Source: Patiria pectinifera
Lineage: Eukaryota > Echinodermata > Asteroidea > Valvatida > Asterinidae
DNA: 64,000 bases
Direction: 5' to 3'
Assembly (NCBI GenBank): GCA_029964075.1
Contig: CM057138.1
Location: forward strand, 7,620,932-7,684,931
The translations under genes were made by a program, and so were the position numbers. Below the pieces are notes generated by a model, which saw only the letters and a program-made list of their open reading frames with translations, ran no database searches and was not told where the DNA came from. The stretch's first letter is position 1, and the number at the start of each line of letters is the position of its first letter. Positions 24,082 to 34,129 of the stretch are shown one piece after another.

Positions 24082-24491
24082 CAGCCGGTCTCACCAATAT
24101 GGCGTCAAAGTCGTTCATTGTGCGGCTCTTTATTAGCTATCCAGTCTTTATATAGAGATCAGTGCGTACGACTCTGGGAATAAACTGATGAAAAGAGACT
24201 ACAAACACGTACAAGTTTAACGCTCCTTTAGAGTTTATTTTCCTGATTAATGTCGGTCAGCATCACATATGGAAATCCTGAACCCAGCGGCCCAATAGGT
24301 AAAGACACATAGAAAATGTAGGCGTGAAATAAGCTTCTGTAACGAGGTAAAACGTAACAAAAATTTGGTCCAAATTTTGGGTGGTCTTATGTAGAGAATT
24401 CTCACCCTGGACGTTAGTCGTAATGCAATAAAGACTTCGTCCAACCTGGGCTAGGAGGTAGTCCAGTAAATAGGCCACATTTATGGGGCTA

Positions 24492-25020
24492 GCCACTTGC
24501 GGGATAGATAATAAGATAAGCTACGATGAGTACGAACTGCTGGCAACAACTTACCGGATCTTGATGCTAACAAAGAACAAGTAGTAGCTTAGTACTCTTC
24601 AGCCTTAGCTTAGGTGATTCCGGTCAGAAACAGCTTAACGAAATTCAAACTGCATGCATCAGCAATAAATCTCGCATGAATTGTGCACACACTACAAATT
24701 AATCACCAGTACTAGTACCATCGGCCGTACGTCGTATCGTACCCGTACATGCCGTACCCGTACCCCGTACAGCAGGTATACATGATAATTATGTCCACAT
24801 GGTACACAATGGGGCCACTTAGTTTGTGCGCATGCGCCAGTATTTCCCGCGGTTAATTCATACTTTGCTTTACGTCAAAAACTTACAATTGAAGGGATCA
24901 TAATCATTCTTTTTACGTTAACAACGGGTTGCCCCCAAAAAATTATGATTTATTTAAATTAAAGAATATAAATTAAAAAATGCTAATTAGTTTTACAAGG
25001 CAAAAAAACTTGAACAACTT
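24492..25020 (+). repeat. Direct repeat D, second copy
   Basis: Matches 20232-20710, with small insertions (a duplicated GATAATAAGATAAG and an extra CGTACCCGTACCCCGTACAG). Confidence 0.85.
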
Positions 25021-25264
25021 CAGTACACTTTCCAAGCAATCGGCCCGCGTGCATATTGATTGCTTGCCTGTCCCCTCCCCGCCCCCGGCCCCGCCCCCTC
25101 AGAAAACTTCTCTGATAAGCATGTAAGCACTGCTAAATCTCAATGTTTCTTTTCAATTCCCCTTTTTATTTATTTTTTTGTTCTTTAATTTATTTCATTA
25201 TTTATTAAATTATTTCTCCATGTACTGGTGTTTTGAACATTTTTTTCTTCATCAATGAAAATCC

Positions 25265-25530
25265 CGCCCGCAAGGTTCTCAAATTGCGATCGCCTTTGCG
25301 CAAGTTGTAACTAGTCTGGTTCCCAGACCAAAAGATTCCGACTATTCCTGATGAATCTTAGACGTGAGCGTCGGGAATAATTGTCAGGTCTGGGAACCAG
25401 ACTAAAGTTGTAACGAGCGCACGCAAATTAAAATGGCGCGGTGTAATTTGCGTGCTTCGCAATTCGGGAGTCCCTCGCCCAAGTAAACTTGCGTGGGGGA
25501 CTCAAATTGCGCTCGACACATCTAGCTTGA
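25265..25530. repeat. GC-rich repeat arm G1 with a MITE insertion
   Basis: AAATTGCGATCGCCTTTGCG, then AATTAAAATGGCGCGGTGTA and GGACTCAAATTGCGCTCGAC match the right part of the element at 26268-27194 (27040-27190). It is interrupted by M3 copy 3. Confidence 0.7.
25312..25404. mobile_element. 93-bp miniature element M3, copy 3, with intact duplication
   Basis: TAGTCTGGTTCCCAGACC and GGTCTGGGAACCAGACTA form perfect 18-bp inverted ends. A perfect 10-bp duplication AAGTTGTAAC lies at 25302-25311 and 25405-25414. The empty-site form (CAAGTTGTAACGTGCGC) survives at 27062-27080. Confidence 0.9.
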
Positions 25531-25724
25531 GTAACTCCAGCTGTAGGAACGGAATGGGAAATTTCACTTTTCAATTCATCCGACTCGTAAGCAAACTTTA
25601 GTACCTCAGACTCCTTGTTACCTCAGGTGGCGTATCTAGTAATTTGGAGGTCGTTTTGAGGTAAATCTGATGTGTTTGTTGGCCAATGTTTTTGTTTTTT
25701 TGGTCAACGTCTAGGCCTAGACCC

Positions 25725-26249
25725 CAACCTCGTCCCCAGTGCTTACTTTATTTCCAACCGCGTTTCCAATAGTAAACCCTGGATAGGAAACTTTCTTCCT
25801 GTATCCTGATTGGATACCGCAATTGGCTAGTAATGGATTTTTATCGTGTAAGCCTACTTGGTGCTATTAATTATTCACAACGTGCATGCAGTACGTGTTT
25901 TTCACGATCATTCGTCCACGCCTTCTCAAAAATACTAATTTCCTTAATTTGCTCATACTAATATGAAATATCATACTGCATGTTGTCTCGATAAGATCGT
26001 AACAGTTTGATTACAAAAATCGTGTTTTCGTAACTCACGCCGTGCTCGCGCTGCTACAAATTGACTCTGTTTTTACCCCAGACACCGCATACAAAAACAA
26101 ACGCTAATATGTAATGCATATCCAGGCACCAGACTGTTCCTCATTTACATACGTGTTCAAAAATCTTGCACATGCAAACGATCCAATACCAGGGTGAGAG
26201 AGCAGGTAGTGGTGGGCGCGTACTGCTCGACACCCTGGGGACGAGGTTG
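25725..26249. mobile_element. MULE-like MITE M2, copy 2
   Basis: CAACCTCGTCCCCAG to CTGGGGACGAGGTTG, with a 10-bp duplication GCCTAGACCC at 25715-25724 and 26250-26259. It is about 95% identical to 537-1049 along its length. No coding capacity. Confidence 0.9.
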
Positions 26250-26267
26250 GCCTAGACCCGTGAACGT

Positions 26268-27194
26268 GGCTGTCGAGCGTAATCTGAGTCCCACGCGCAA
26301 GTTTAAACCTGCGCGTGCAGGAATTTACTTGCTTCAAATTGCGCGCGCAAGTTTAAACTTGCGCGTGCAGGAATTTTACTTGCTTCAAATTGCGCGCGCA
26401 AGTTTAAACTTAGACGGCACCCTTCCCCGACTGTTTCTAAGCATTCTAAGCACCCCGGTTGGTAAGGACGCTTCATCAAAATGAAAATACTTTTTAAATT
26501 ATATGAAAATATCATTTCGTAAACCAAGTTTATCAAATTGTAGAGCACTCAATGTCTTTCTTTATTAAAAAAAAGTTAATGTTAATTACACCCAGTTGCA
26601 AATTAAAACATATAAGGTCCATCTTGGTTGCCGCACAGAAATAACACGCACCCTTATACAAAGCAACATCCCTACATTTTGTGAGGGATTATCTGAATAA
26701 AGGTTTTGTATTTTTAAAAGGAAATGTTGAAAAAAAATCATATTAATCAACATTGCATACAAAAACAAAAAAACAATAGGATAGTGAAACCATAGAACTA
26801 AGATCCCCAAACGCCCCCCCCCCACCTCAAATTACTCAGGAGAGTGCGAAATACTTAATAGTTAAACCCTAGTCCATAATTAAACTCCCTCAGTCATGGG
26901 AAGTTCGTGGTGGAAAAAAACAAATGCCATGCAAAGTAGATAAAAACGCCGTCACAATTTCGTGAGCCTGTGATTGCCATTTGCTAACATTGTACGTACA
27001 CTTTACCTTGTGCACGCAAGTTTAAACTTGCGCAAGGGTCTTAAATTGCGATCGCCTTTGCGCAAGTTGTAACGTGCGCGCGCAAATTAAAATGGCGCGG
27101 TGTAGTTGGCGTGCTTCAAGAGTCACTCGCGCAAGTTTAAACTTGTGCGCGCAGGTTTAAACTTGCGCGTGGGACTCAAATTGCGCTCGACAGC
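26268..27194. mobile_element. Inverted-repeat element G1 rich in GCGCAAGTTTAAACTTGCGC palindromes
   Basis: The left end GCTGTCGAGCG, TGAGTCCCACGCGCAAGTTT and the right end AAACTTGCGCGTGGGACTCA, CGCTCGACAGC are inverted copies of about 45 bp. Inside each end, the palindrome AAGTTTAAACTT flanked by CGCGC recurs (three times at 26298-26412, three times at 27018-27170). The middle is AT-rich and non-coding. No clear target duplication was seen. Confidence 0.75.
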
Positions 27195-27248
27195 TATATA
27201 CATAGCCATGCTTCAGTCAATAGTAAAACGCAGTGGCTTTGGGAGCAA

Positions 27249-27703
27249 CTATAGAATGCAGGGCCACGCCGGAGCAAGGTTTTTATTTTTCTGCTTGGAG
27301 GCGTGGATCGAGGCTGGCGAAGTGAGGATAGGAGTATAGGCTACAATATAATAATATGCAAACCTGCAAAAGTGCTAAGAACAGCGAATGCACTTGTCTT
27401 CTCATCAATGATCGGAAGGGAGGGCGCGCTTGTAAATGTGTCGGGTCGCGGAGTCGCAGAGACTAGACGCGGGGCACTGCAGTCGTGGAGACGCGGAGAT
27501 GCGGGGCACTGGAGCACTGCACTGGAGTCGCGGAGTCGCAGATAGAGACGCGGGGCACTGAAGTCGCGGAGCTAGGCGCGGAGTCGCAGAGACGCGCGCC
27601 GATAGAGGGCGCAATTCTCGGAGGTAGGTCGACTGCGGCTCCACGCCTCCACGCAGCCGTTCGGAGGCGCAGATGTAGAGTGTAGTGGCCCTGCATTCTA
27701 TAG
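27249..27703. mobile_element. Inverted-repeat element with a GC-rich repetitive core
   Basis: The ends TAGAATGCAGGGCCAC and GTGGCCCTGCATTCTA lie next to TA on both sides, suggesting a Tc1/mariner-type target. The core 27430-27610 is a scrambled array of GCGGGGCACTG and GAGTCGCGGAG words. Open frames on both strands over this core are products of the repeat, not genes. Confidence 0.7.
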
Positions 27704-27904
27704 TTGTACCTGGCTTTCTCTACGGCAGCCGTAACGCATTTCCCATTTTCTATCATTACGGTAGTACTGCAACTTTTGTAAAAATATGAGAAGAAAATAT
27801 GAAATTAGAAGGAAAAAAGTGAATTTGAACGTAATGAAATTCGGACTTTATTTCCCTTTTAAATAAAATCCTCCAAAGCCTCAGGTTAGAAAAAGAAAAA
27901 AGTT

Positions 27905-27985
27905 CGAGTGCAAAACTCAGATGCGAACCCACAACCTCGCGGTGCAAATTCCTACCCTCTATCGCCTGAGCTGTCGCACTGCTCG
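27905..27985 (-). repeat. tRNA-like sequence (tRNA pseudogene or SINE head)
   Basis: Read on the minus strand it has an A-box-like AGCTCAGGCGATAGAGG and a B box GGTTGTGGGTTCGCATC at tRNA-like spacing, and the ends AGTGC and GCACT can pair. It is not a clean cloverleaf and no SINE body was matched, so a pseudogene is most likely. Confidence 0.5.
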
Positions 27986-27989
27986 CTAA

Positions 27990-28750
27990 AACGTGGGGAA
28001 ACATATAATTATATACCTGCGTGCATATCAAAAAAGTATCGTAGAGGGCGCTAAACAACGGCTGCCGTTAGTAACGATAGCCACTTTGACAGTAAAAACA
28101 CTCTATTGTGATCCGCGGTTACTAAGATGGAGTGACCGTTCTAGCCGAATTTCGGCTACATTTGACAGAATATTTGCATACCAAAATGAGTTGTACAGAA
28201 AATCAGCAGAACATTTTTTTCGGCAAAATTATGAAGATGAAGGAAACTGAAAAAGATTAGAGAAATATGGCACATTTGGTTTGAAAAACACAATGGAACA
28301 GCAGTATATTACTATATTCTGGATGATTTGGCAGACTTTTATATAATATTACGTTCATCCTGCCATGTAAGACGGTTAGTCGGGTACCCACTGGTGCATG
28401 GTGATACTCCTACCGTTTTGCGCATGCGGAACTCGGGGTACCAGTGTGTCATGCCTGTCTTTGATTTTCTAATCATTTTGAAAACATTCGTTGTGACAAA
28501 ATTGTGCCGTACTTTACATCAAATTTCTTGGCAATGACAGATCCAACACTCGCGTAAATTCACAGGAAGCCCAACAAGTAAGTGATTTACCTATGGGCAA
28601 AATTATACATGGTTATATGTAGCGGATCAAAAGATAGAATGCTTTCGCTTGTATTTACCCGAGGGAAGCGCGTGGCGTTGTATACAACGCCACGTTCACG
28701 GGTCTAGTCAACGTCCAGACGTCAGAATAGTGTCGCGCGACGATTCTCAT
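27990..28750. other. Gene-free stretch with a 24-bp palindrome
   Basis: No exon was recognised. A perfect palindrome CGTGGCGTTGTA/TACAACGCCACG lies at 28671-28694. Confidence 0.5.
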
Positions 28751-28843
28751 GGTTCTGTATCTGTATCTGTATCAGTTGCTCCAGCTAAACGGTAGAATCC
28801 GCATCCCGCTAGAGTTGGGGCGGCTGTGCTGGAGCTAGTTGAC

Positions 28844-31086
28844 TTAGGTTTTGGTTCCCTCCCCAATGACGTGGTCTACTAAGGCTTGTGTTAACTGGTT
28901 TAAGTCGGGTATGGTGGTGATAGTGTTTGGCAGGTTGTTCCAGATGGGGATCGTTGACGGGTAGCAAGTGGTGCTGTAGAGCTTGGATTTAGCGTTGGGT
29001 CGGTGGTATGAAAACTGGTGCAAGCTCCTAAGGCTTTTGTTTTCAACGAGGTTGTGAGAGATCTTGTACATCATGATTAGTCTAGCAATGGAGCGATGTG
29101 TTTCTAGTAGAGGCCAACCAAGCTGGTTCAACATATCTGTGACACTAGCAAGCCTGGTGAAGTTGTTACAACACATCCTGGCAGCGTATCTCTGGATACC
29201 TTCAAGTTATTTTTTTTCTTCCTCAGTGAAGGTGGCCCAGCCGCAGACACCATACTCTAGTTTGGGGCGGGCGAGAGACTGGTAAAGTTGGGATTTAACC
29301 TTTCTGCTACAGGATTTGAAGTTTCTGATGATGATGCCAATGGTCTGCCTAGCGTTGTTGGTAATTTTGTTGATGTGACACGACCAGCTACAGTCAGCAC
29401 TCAGGATGAGGCCAAGATATGGGTGATTGGTAGTAGTTTGGAGAGGTCTCTGGTTGATTTTATACGTACTGATGAGTGGTTCCTTTTTGGTGGTGATATG
29501 CATGGCAAAGCATTTGTCTGGATTGAATTTCATTTCCCATTCCCTCTCCCATCTGCACAGAGCATCCAAATCGTTTTGCAGGGATGTAGCATCAGATGTT
29601 TCTTCTACTTCTCTGTAAAGTATGGCGTCATCAGCGAACAGTCTGGTTTTCGAAGAAACATATGAAGGGATGTCATTAACGTAGAGGAGAAACAGCAGCG
29701 GTCCCAAGACAGTGCCCTGGGGGACTCCAGGTAAGACTTCAGCTATTTTAGAACTTTTACCCTCCAGGACGACTTGCTGGGTAGATGTTGTAAGGAAAGT
29801 TGAGATCCACTTGTGCACATTACCGGTGATGCCATAGTGCCTCAGTTTGGTGAGAAGCCTCTGATGTGGGACGCGATCGAATGCTTTTGAGAAATCAAGT
29901 AATATTGCGTCAACCTGTTTGCCTTTCTCGATTGATTTAGCTATGTCATCAATGGTAATGAGGAGTTGAGTGTCACACCCTCTGCTTTTTTTAAACCCAT
30001 GTTGGCAGTCTGTCAGAATCTGGTGCTGCTCAATGTGGAACATTATATGACGATGGATGACGTGCTCAAGACATTTACATACCACAGATGTTAGTGATAT
30101 GGGGTGGTAGTTACTGGGGTCACTTTTACTGCCTTTTTTTAAGACAGGAGACACGTTGGCTGTAGTCCAGTCATCTGGGAGGTCACCAGATTTTAAAGAT
30201 TGGTTAAACAGCGCTGCTGGTAGTGGTGCCAACTCCACGCTGCATTCCTTAAGGATTTTATTAGGAATGTTTTCTGGTCCCGACGCCTTGGAGGGGTTCA
30301 AATCACGAAGAAGTTTCTCGATACCCTCAGCCACGATCTCAAGTGATTCAATGTCTGGAACAGACTGCTGTAGATTAGGAAGGTTGGATGTGTTTTCCTT
30401 GGTGAAAACTGATTTGAAGAAGGAGTTGAGAATGTTTGCCTTCCCAACTTGGTCTGAAACGGTGTCAGTGCCATTCTTCAGTGGATGGACGCCTACATTG
30501 TCAGTTCGTTTTGATTTGACATATTTCCAGAACTTTTTTGGGTTATGTTGGAGATCTTCCTCAAGCATACTGGAGATATATTGCTGGTGAGCTCTGTTGA
30601 GGTCTCTTCTATACATTTTCCGGGCGCTTCTGAACAGTTTGGAGTCCTCAGCAGAGTTAGTTTTCTTCTGTTTATTATACATACGTTGAAGCTTTCTGCT
30701 TTGACGACGGAGTGCAGGAGAGAACCATGGCAAGTTAAATCTCGTTGAGGAGTACTTGGATGGAATGAACTTTTCAGTAAGCGCGTTGAGGGTGTCCCTC
30801 AGAAGAATCCAATTTTCATTAACTGTCCTTAGATTCAATTCATGGAGGAAATTTTCACCAAAGTTCTTCAAATCATAATGGAGGTCTTCAAACTTCCCTT
30901 TTTTGTACAGGAAGAATTTCCGACGAACTGGTTTGGTAGTTACACATCCAGCGTTAATCAGAATTGTCACCATGCTGTGATCTCCACAACCAAGAAGCAC
31001 CCTGGTGGATTCAACGATGGTGGGGTTGTTTGTCATAAACAAGTCAAGAATACTTTCCTTCCGGGTGGGCTCAAGAACAAATTGGT
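28844..31086 (-). pseudogene. LINE polymerase (endonuclease end, reverse transcriptase, C-terminal domain)
   Basis: Coding order: LDQFVLEPTRKESILDLFMT (end of the APE-type endonuclease), a linker with ALRRQSRKLQRMYNK, then the RT palm with DFSKAFDRVPHQRLL, GVPQGTVLGPLLFLLYVND, LFADDAILY (catalytic FADD) and NHPYLGLILS. It continues to LEYGVCGWATFTEEEKK. There a TAA (29207-29209, in a run of eight As) interrupts; the same frame stays open after it (LEGIQRYAARMCCNNFT to the end at 28844). About 730 codons are otherwise open, so the copy is fairly young. Confidence 0.9.
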
Positions 31087-31860
31087 CTAAGGGTTGAAGG
31101 AGTTACAGATGTCAACTAACTTCCTGCACTGAGCTGAAAACTGGGCGCCAACCTTAACCAACCTATCATCCCAATTGATGTCTTTCAAGTTGAAATCTCC
31201 TCCCAACTTAGACTTTGTTTTTGCTGTGTCACGCAGGGAAGGATTTCTCTTCCTGGTTTTACAAAGCGGTTTGGGGGATGATGCAGCAAGGGGTTGTACA
31301 TCACTCAAAGACTGGTCTGAGTCAAGTGGAGTAAAGGGATTTTCAGTTTCAAAATCAGTCACAATACTAAATAGCGAACCAGAAAAATTGGGGTGACCAC
31401 ACCCATCACAAATCCATGAGGTACTACAATTAGCCAGCAGGTTGTAAGTTTTACTACTCATGTTGATGCAAGCGGCATGATTCCATTTTTCACACTCTTC
31501 ACATTGGATACCCTTCTCTGGATAATAACCTACTTCCTCTCCACAAACACCACACGGTGCAGGGGTGTCTTCAAGCGAAGAGTTTAATGGAGGGCCTGGG
31601 TTTCGGTTGACATCAATTCCAAGTCCAATCAACAAAACATGGGTCCAGGATAGGCCATGAGAGTTTTTCAGAGTTTTGATAAATTGTCTACGAGGCAGTA
31701 ACGCAGTTGCAAAATAACTGGTGCTTGTTGTGCCAATATCATGATCACATTCTGTCAGCCTTGTGTCTACGGTTTTACTTACAGTTTTGCAGATCCCATC
31801 ACTAATACGTGCAAAAGCAAGCAGGAATCCAATCTCAAAATAACTAATGGTGAACTCCAT
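31087..31860 (-). pseudogene. LINE 5' frame: NPGP motif, PHD finger, fused to GGDFN
   Basis: 257 codons from a true ATG. Residues 77-90 read LIGLGIDVNRNPGP, matching the 2A-like DxExNPGP pattern except that E is replaced by N. Residues 103-154 form a C4HC3 PHD zinc finger (CGVC, CEEC, WNHAAC, CDGC). Residues about 222-226 are GGDFN, the APE-endonuclease motif, and the frame stops soon after at FNP. In complete relatives several hundred endonuclease residues would lie between the PHD finger and GGDFN, so an internal deletion is inferred. The PHD finger is typical of the first frame of CR1/L2-like elements. Confidence 0.8.
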
Positions 31861-32338
31861 GGTGGTTTAATCCAAGTCAAAAAGCTGCTGAAGAGGCAGT
31901 AGGAAGTCCAAGTACAAACTTCGATGTCGGTCTATAAATTGCACAGTGTTTTTTTTTTTAAATGGCCGACTTCAAGATTCATTTACACAGTTGACTAAAA
32001 ATGACAAAATTTGACGAAAATTCACGCAAACGACGAACAATAAACCAATATGCAGATCCTTGAAAACATCAAAAGCGATAAAAATGGGTTAAAAGACCAG
32101 GATGGCCAAGGAAATGCAAAAAATCAAAGATTAAAAAGCAAAAAAAAAAGCTGGTTTCTGGAGAATCGCCACCAAAATCATCGAAAAATTTCATATTTTA
32201 GTCTTCGTTGTTCTGTTTGAAGTCAATGGATGTCTGCTGCATCGTATGAGGTACGGGATAATATGGGTCGGGATAATATGGGGAAAATAGGGTAGGTAGG
32301 TAGGGAGTTTTGGAATTTTTTTGGCCATTTTTGAAAAG

Positions 32339-32478
32339 AATGTTGCAACCTGACGCCTATTTATTTTTCACGATAAGACATGAATCTGGGACTGAGAAAT
32401 ATTTCCAATTTTAGGATATATTTTCTTGACTCTCAATAGACGTACACAATTATGGAAGTGGCGTCAGGTTGCAACATT
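32339..32478. mobile_element. 140-bp inverted-repeat (hairpin) element
   Basis: AATGTTGCAACCTGACGCC and GGCGTCAGGTTGCAACATT are perfect 19-bp inverted ends around 102 bases of AT-rich sequence. No target duplication is clear. Simple GGGATAATATGGG and GGTAGGTAGG words lie to its left. Confidence 0.65.
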
Positions 32479-32639
32479 TTTCCCAATGTTTGTGTGTGTA
32501 CAATCATGGAGGTTAAATAAGTATGACACTATTTGCTCTTCAAGTTCAACGTTTGTTTATTCACTCTCAAGCAATGACTACAGTGTCTGCAACAAAGAAG
32601 ATACAAAATAACACCAACAAGTTAATGTTAATATCATAT

Positions 32640-34120
32640 GGTAAAGTCACAGTTCTCAATAATACGCCCTCCCAAGTCTTTGGAGGGGAGTGACAAAGAC
32701 TGATATGATAGTTGAAAGTCCCCATTGTTTAACCATGCTGGTGGTTTGGTCTGTCGAGTTGAGTAACACGTGGTAGGGGTAGTTGAGTGAGGAGAGGATC
32801 GAGGCTGCAGGTTGAGGCTCCATGGTGGGGATAGGTTGCTCCTTGAGGCCGGGGGCATTGTGTGGCAAGAGGGCTGGTAGAGCTCTTGGAACAGGGCCGG
32901 TGGCCATTGGGCTTTGGGATGGTTGTGAGTGGATGGTTGTTGGAGGTGGTGTCGGGGTGGCTGGTGGTGTCGTTGCTGCACCTAGTGAGGAGTCCTGGGT
33001 GGTGGGAGGGTTGGTGTGGATCGGCTGAAGTGTGGTATGGGGCAGCCATGGGGGCTTGGCAGGCGCGGTTCTATAGGGGGGGCTAAGGGGGCTTTAGCAC
33101 CCCAAAAATTTTGTCTAGCCCCCCCAAAATAAATTCCGTAATAAAATTGCATTAGCAAAAAGAAGGATTGTGATGTACATATGCAAACGGTCTCCCCTTA
33201 AAGAAATAGTCGTGACAAGGGTGCATTTGTAGTTTATATAGTGTGAATGATTTTAGGATTTTATTGGCCCTCCCCATTGAAAATATGGCATGAGCCCTCT
33301 CTCCCCCACCACCACCAATTGATTTTCGGAGGCCTAAGTGTCTGAAGAAAATAACCGGTCGACATTTCAGCACGCCTCCCTGAAAAAAATTCTGGATCCG
33401 CCCTGCTAGACCCCCCCCCCCCAAAATATTGGTTCTAGAACCACGCCTGGGGCTTGGCCATCTTAGCTGGGGAAATCAAGGCTGTTACCTGGCCAGGTGC
33501 CATTGCCAATGGTGCACGAGGTATGACAGGCAGGTACTTACGCAGGAATTTCCTGTTGTGCAGTGTGACACGTCCAGAGCTGTCCACTCTCACCACATAC
33601 TGGTCAAACCGGCGCCAGTCTTGGCCAGTCTTGTCCCACTTGGTGGGGTTGGGGCCGGTCTCAGGTTCTGGATGCGGACACAGTCCCCAAAGATAAGCGG
33701 ATGAAGGGTTCGGATATGCTCAGTGAGGCGCTCTGCAGTACCCATGTGAAGGTTTCGCAGTGCCTCCTCGCGAGAGGAGGAGGGTCTCCCGCCATATTGT
33801 GTGGGGCTGGTACTTGCCGGGATGGATGGGTATAAAGTCTCTTATGGGCCATCCGAATATGCACATGGCAGGGGAGAGGTGTGTGTCGCGGTCAGTGGTA
33901 TTGCAGTACTGGAGCATGGCCCGTTGGAACTTGTCAATGTTCAATGTGCCGTCACGATTTTGACTCCTACCTCTGCGCGACAATTGCTGTGGGGAAAGGC
34001 GACAGAAGACATGCGGTGGTTCTTGCCCCAACAGAGTAAGAATGTTGCCGTCTGGCTGGACTTGAACTGCGGGCCGCCATATCTGATGTTAACTCATCGC
34101 TGATGCCGTAAGTGACAAAG
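32640..34120 (-). pseudogene. Gypsy-like LTR retrotransposon, integrase C-terminal part, split by a MITE
   Basis: The minus strand encodes FQRAMLQYCNTTDRDTHLSP, AMCIFGWPIRDFIPIHPGKY, then an arm with VRIQNL-like and YVVRVDSSGRVTLHNRKFLR sequence, and a proline/serine-rich tail near 32700-33030. This is the usual end of a gypsy-type integrase after the catalytic core. Several stops and frame changes occur, and the hAT MITE at 33062-33449 interrupts the tail. Confidence 0.8.
33062..33449. mobile_element. hAT-type MITE H1, copy 2, inside the gypsy remnant
   Basis: CAGGCGCGGTTCTA to TAGAACCACGCCTG, flanked by the 8-bp duplication GGGCTTGG on both sides. It is about 85-90% identical to 23077-23469. 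Confidence 0.9.
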
Positions 34121-34129
34121 ATGCGGCAC

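Larger units (their letters stand above)
21646..24164. mobile_element. 2.5-kb insertion in M1 copy 2, carrying a LINE
   Basis: Begins CACTGGGCAAG and ends GATCAGTG, with a perfect 8-bp duplication CGTACGAC at 21638-21645 and 24165-24172. M1 copy 1 is uninterrupted here (near 1410). A 24-bp inverted pair based on GATCTCTATATAAAGACTGG is found at 21859 and at the right end (24141). A smaller inverted pair (CCATATGCGAAGTTCA about 21661, TGAACTTCGTATATGG about 21829) may mark a separate MITE. Confidence 0.7.
20976..24453. mobile_element. MULE-like element M1, copy 2, interrupted
   Basis: Starts TAGCCCAGGT and ends ACCTGGGCTA, with a perfect 10-bp duplication GGAGGTAGTC at 20966-20975 and 24454-24463. 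Its left part (20976-21645) and right part (24165-24453) are homologous to M1 copy 1. It lacks the M2 insertion that copy 1 carries. A 2.5-kb insertion separates its halves. Confidence 0.85.
20711..24491. mobile_element. Foldback element F1, copy 2 (right part), split by nested insertions
   Basis: Bases 20711-20975 match the right arm of the foldback element at 8916-9465. The last 28 bases of the arm resume at 24464 and end GGGGCTA at 24491, next to GCCACTTGC. M1 copy 2 separates the two parts. The left arm is missing and direct repeat D takes its place. Confidence 0.75.
28752..31990 (-). mobile_element. CR1/L2-like non-LTR retrotransposon, near complete but defective
   Basis: This is the longest retroelement here. 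Reading on the minus strand: a 5' reading frame (31087-31860) with a PHD finger and an NPGP motif, then a polymerase frame (31087 to 28844) holding the end of the endonuclease, reverse transcriptase and C-terminal domain, and at the 3' end a GATACA microsatellite tail (about 28755-28775), as expected for target-primed insertion. Most of the endonuclease is deleted. A 2-base frame slip near 31090 and an in-frame TAA at 29207-29209 break the polymerase. The 5' limit is not certain. Confidence 0.85.

Noticed and set aside
20232-25020. D repeats as LTRs of one retrotransposon
   Set aside because: They lack TG...CA ends, no primer-binding site or gag/pol lies between them, and the interior is explained by nested DNA transposons and a LINE.
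27405-27756. Open frames on both strands over the GC-rich core
   Set aside because: They come from a repetitive core inside an inverted-repeat element; there is no domain and no conserved start.
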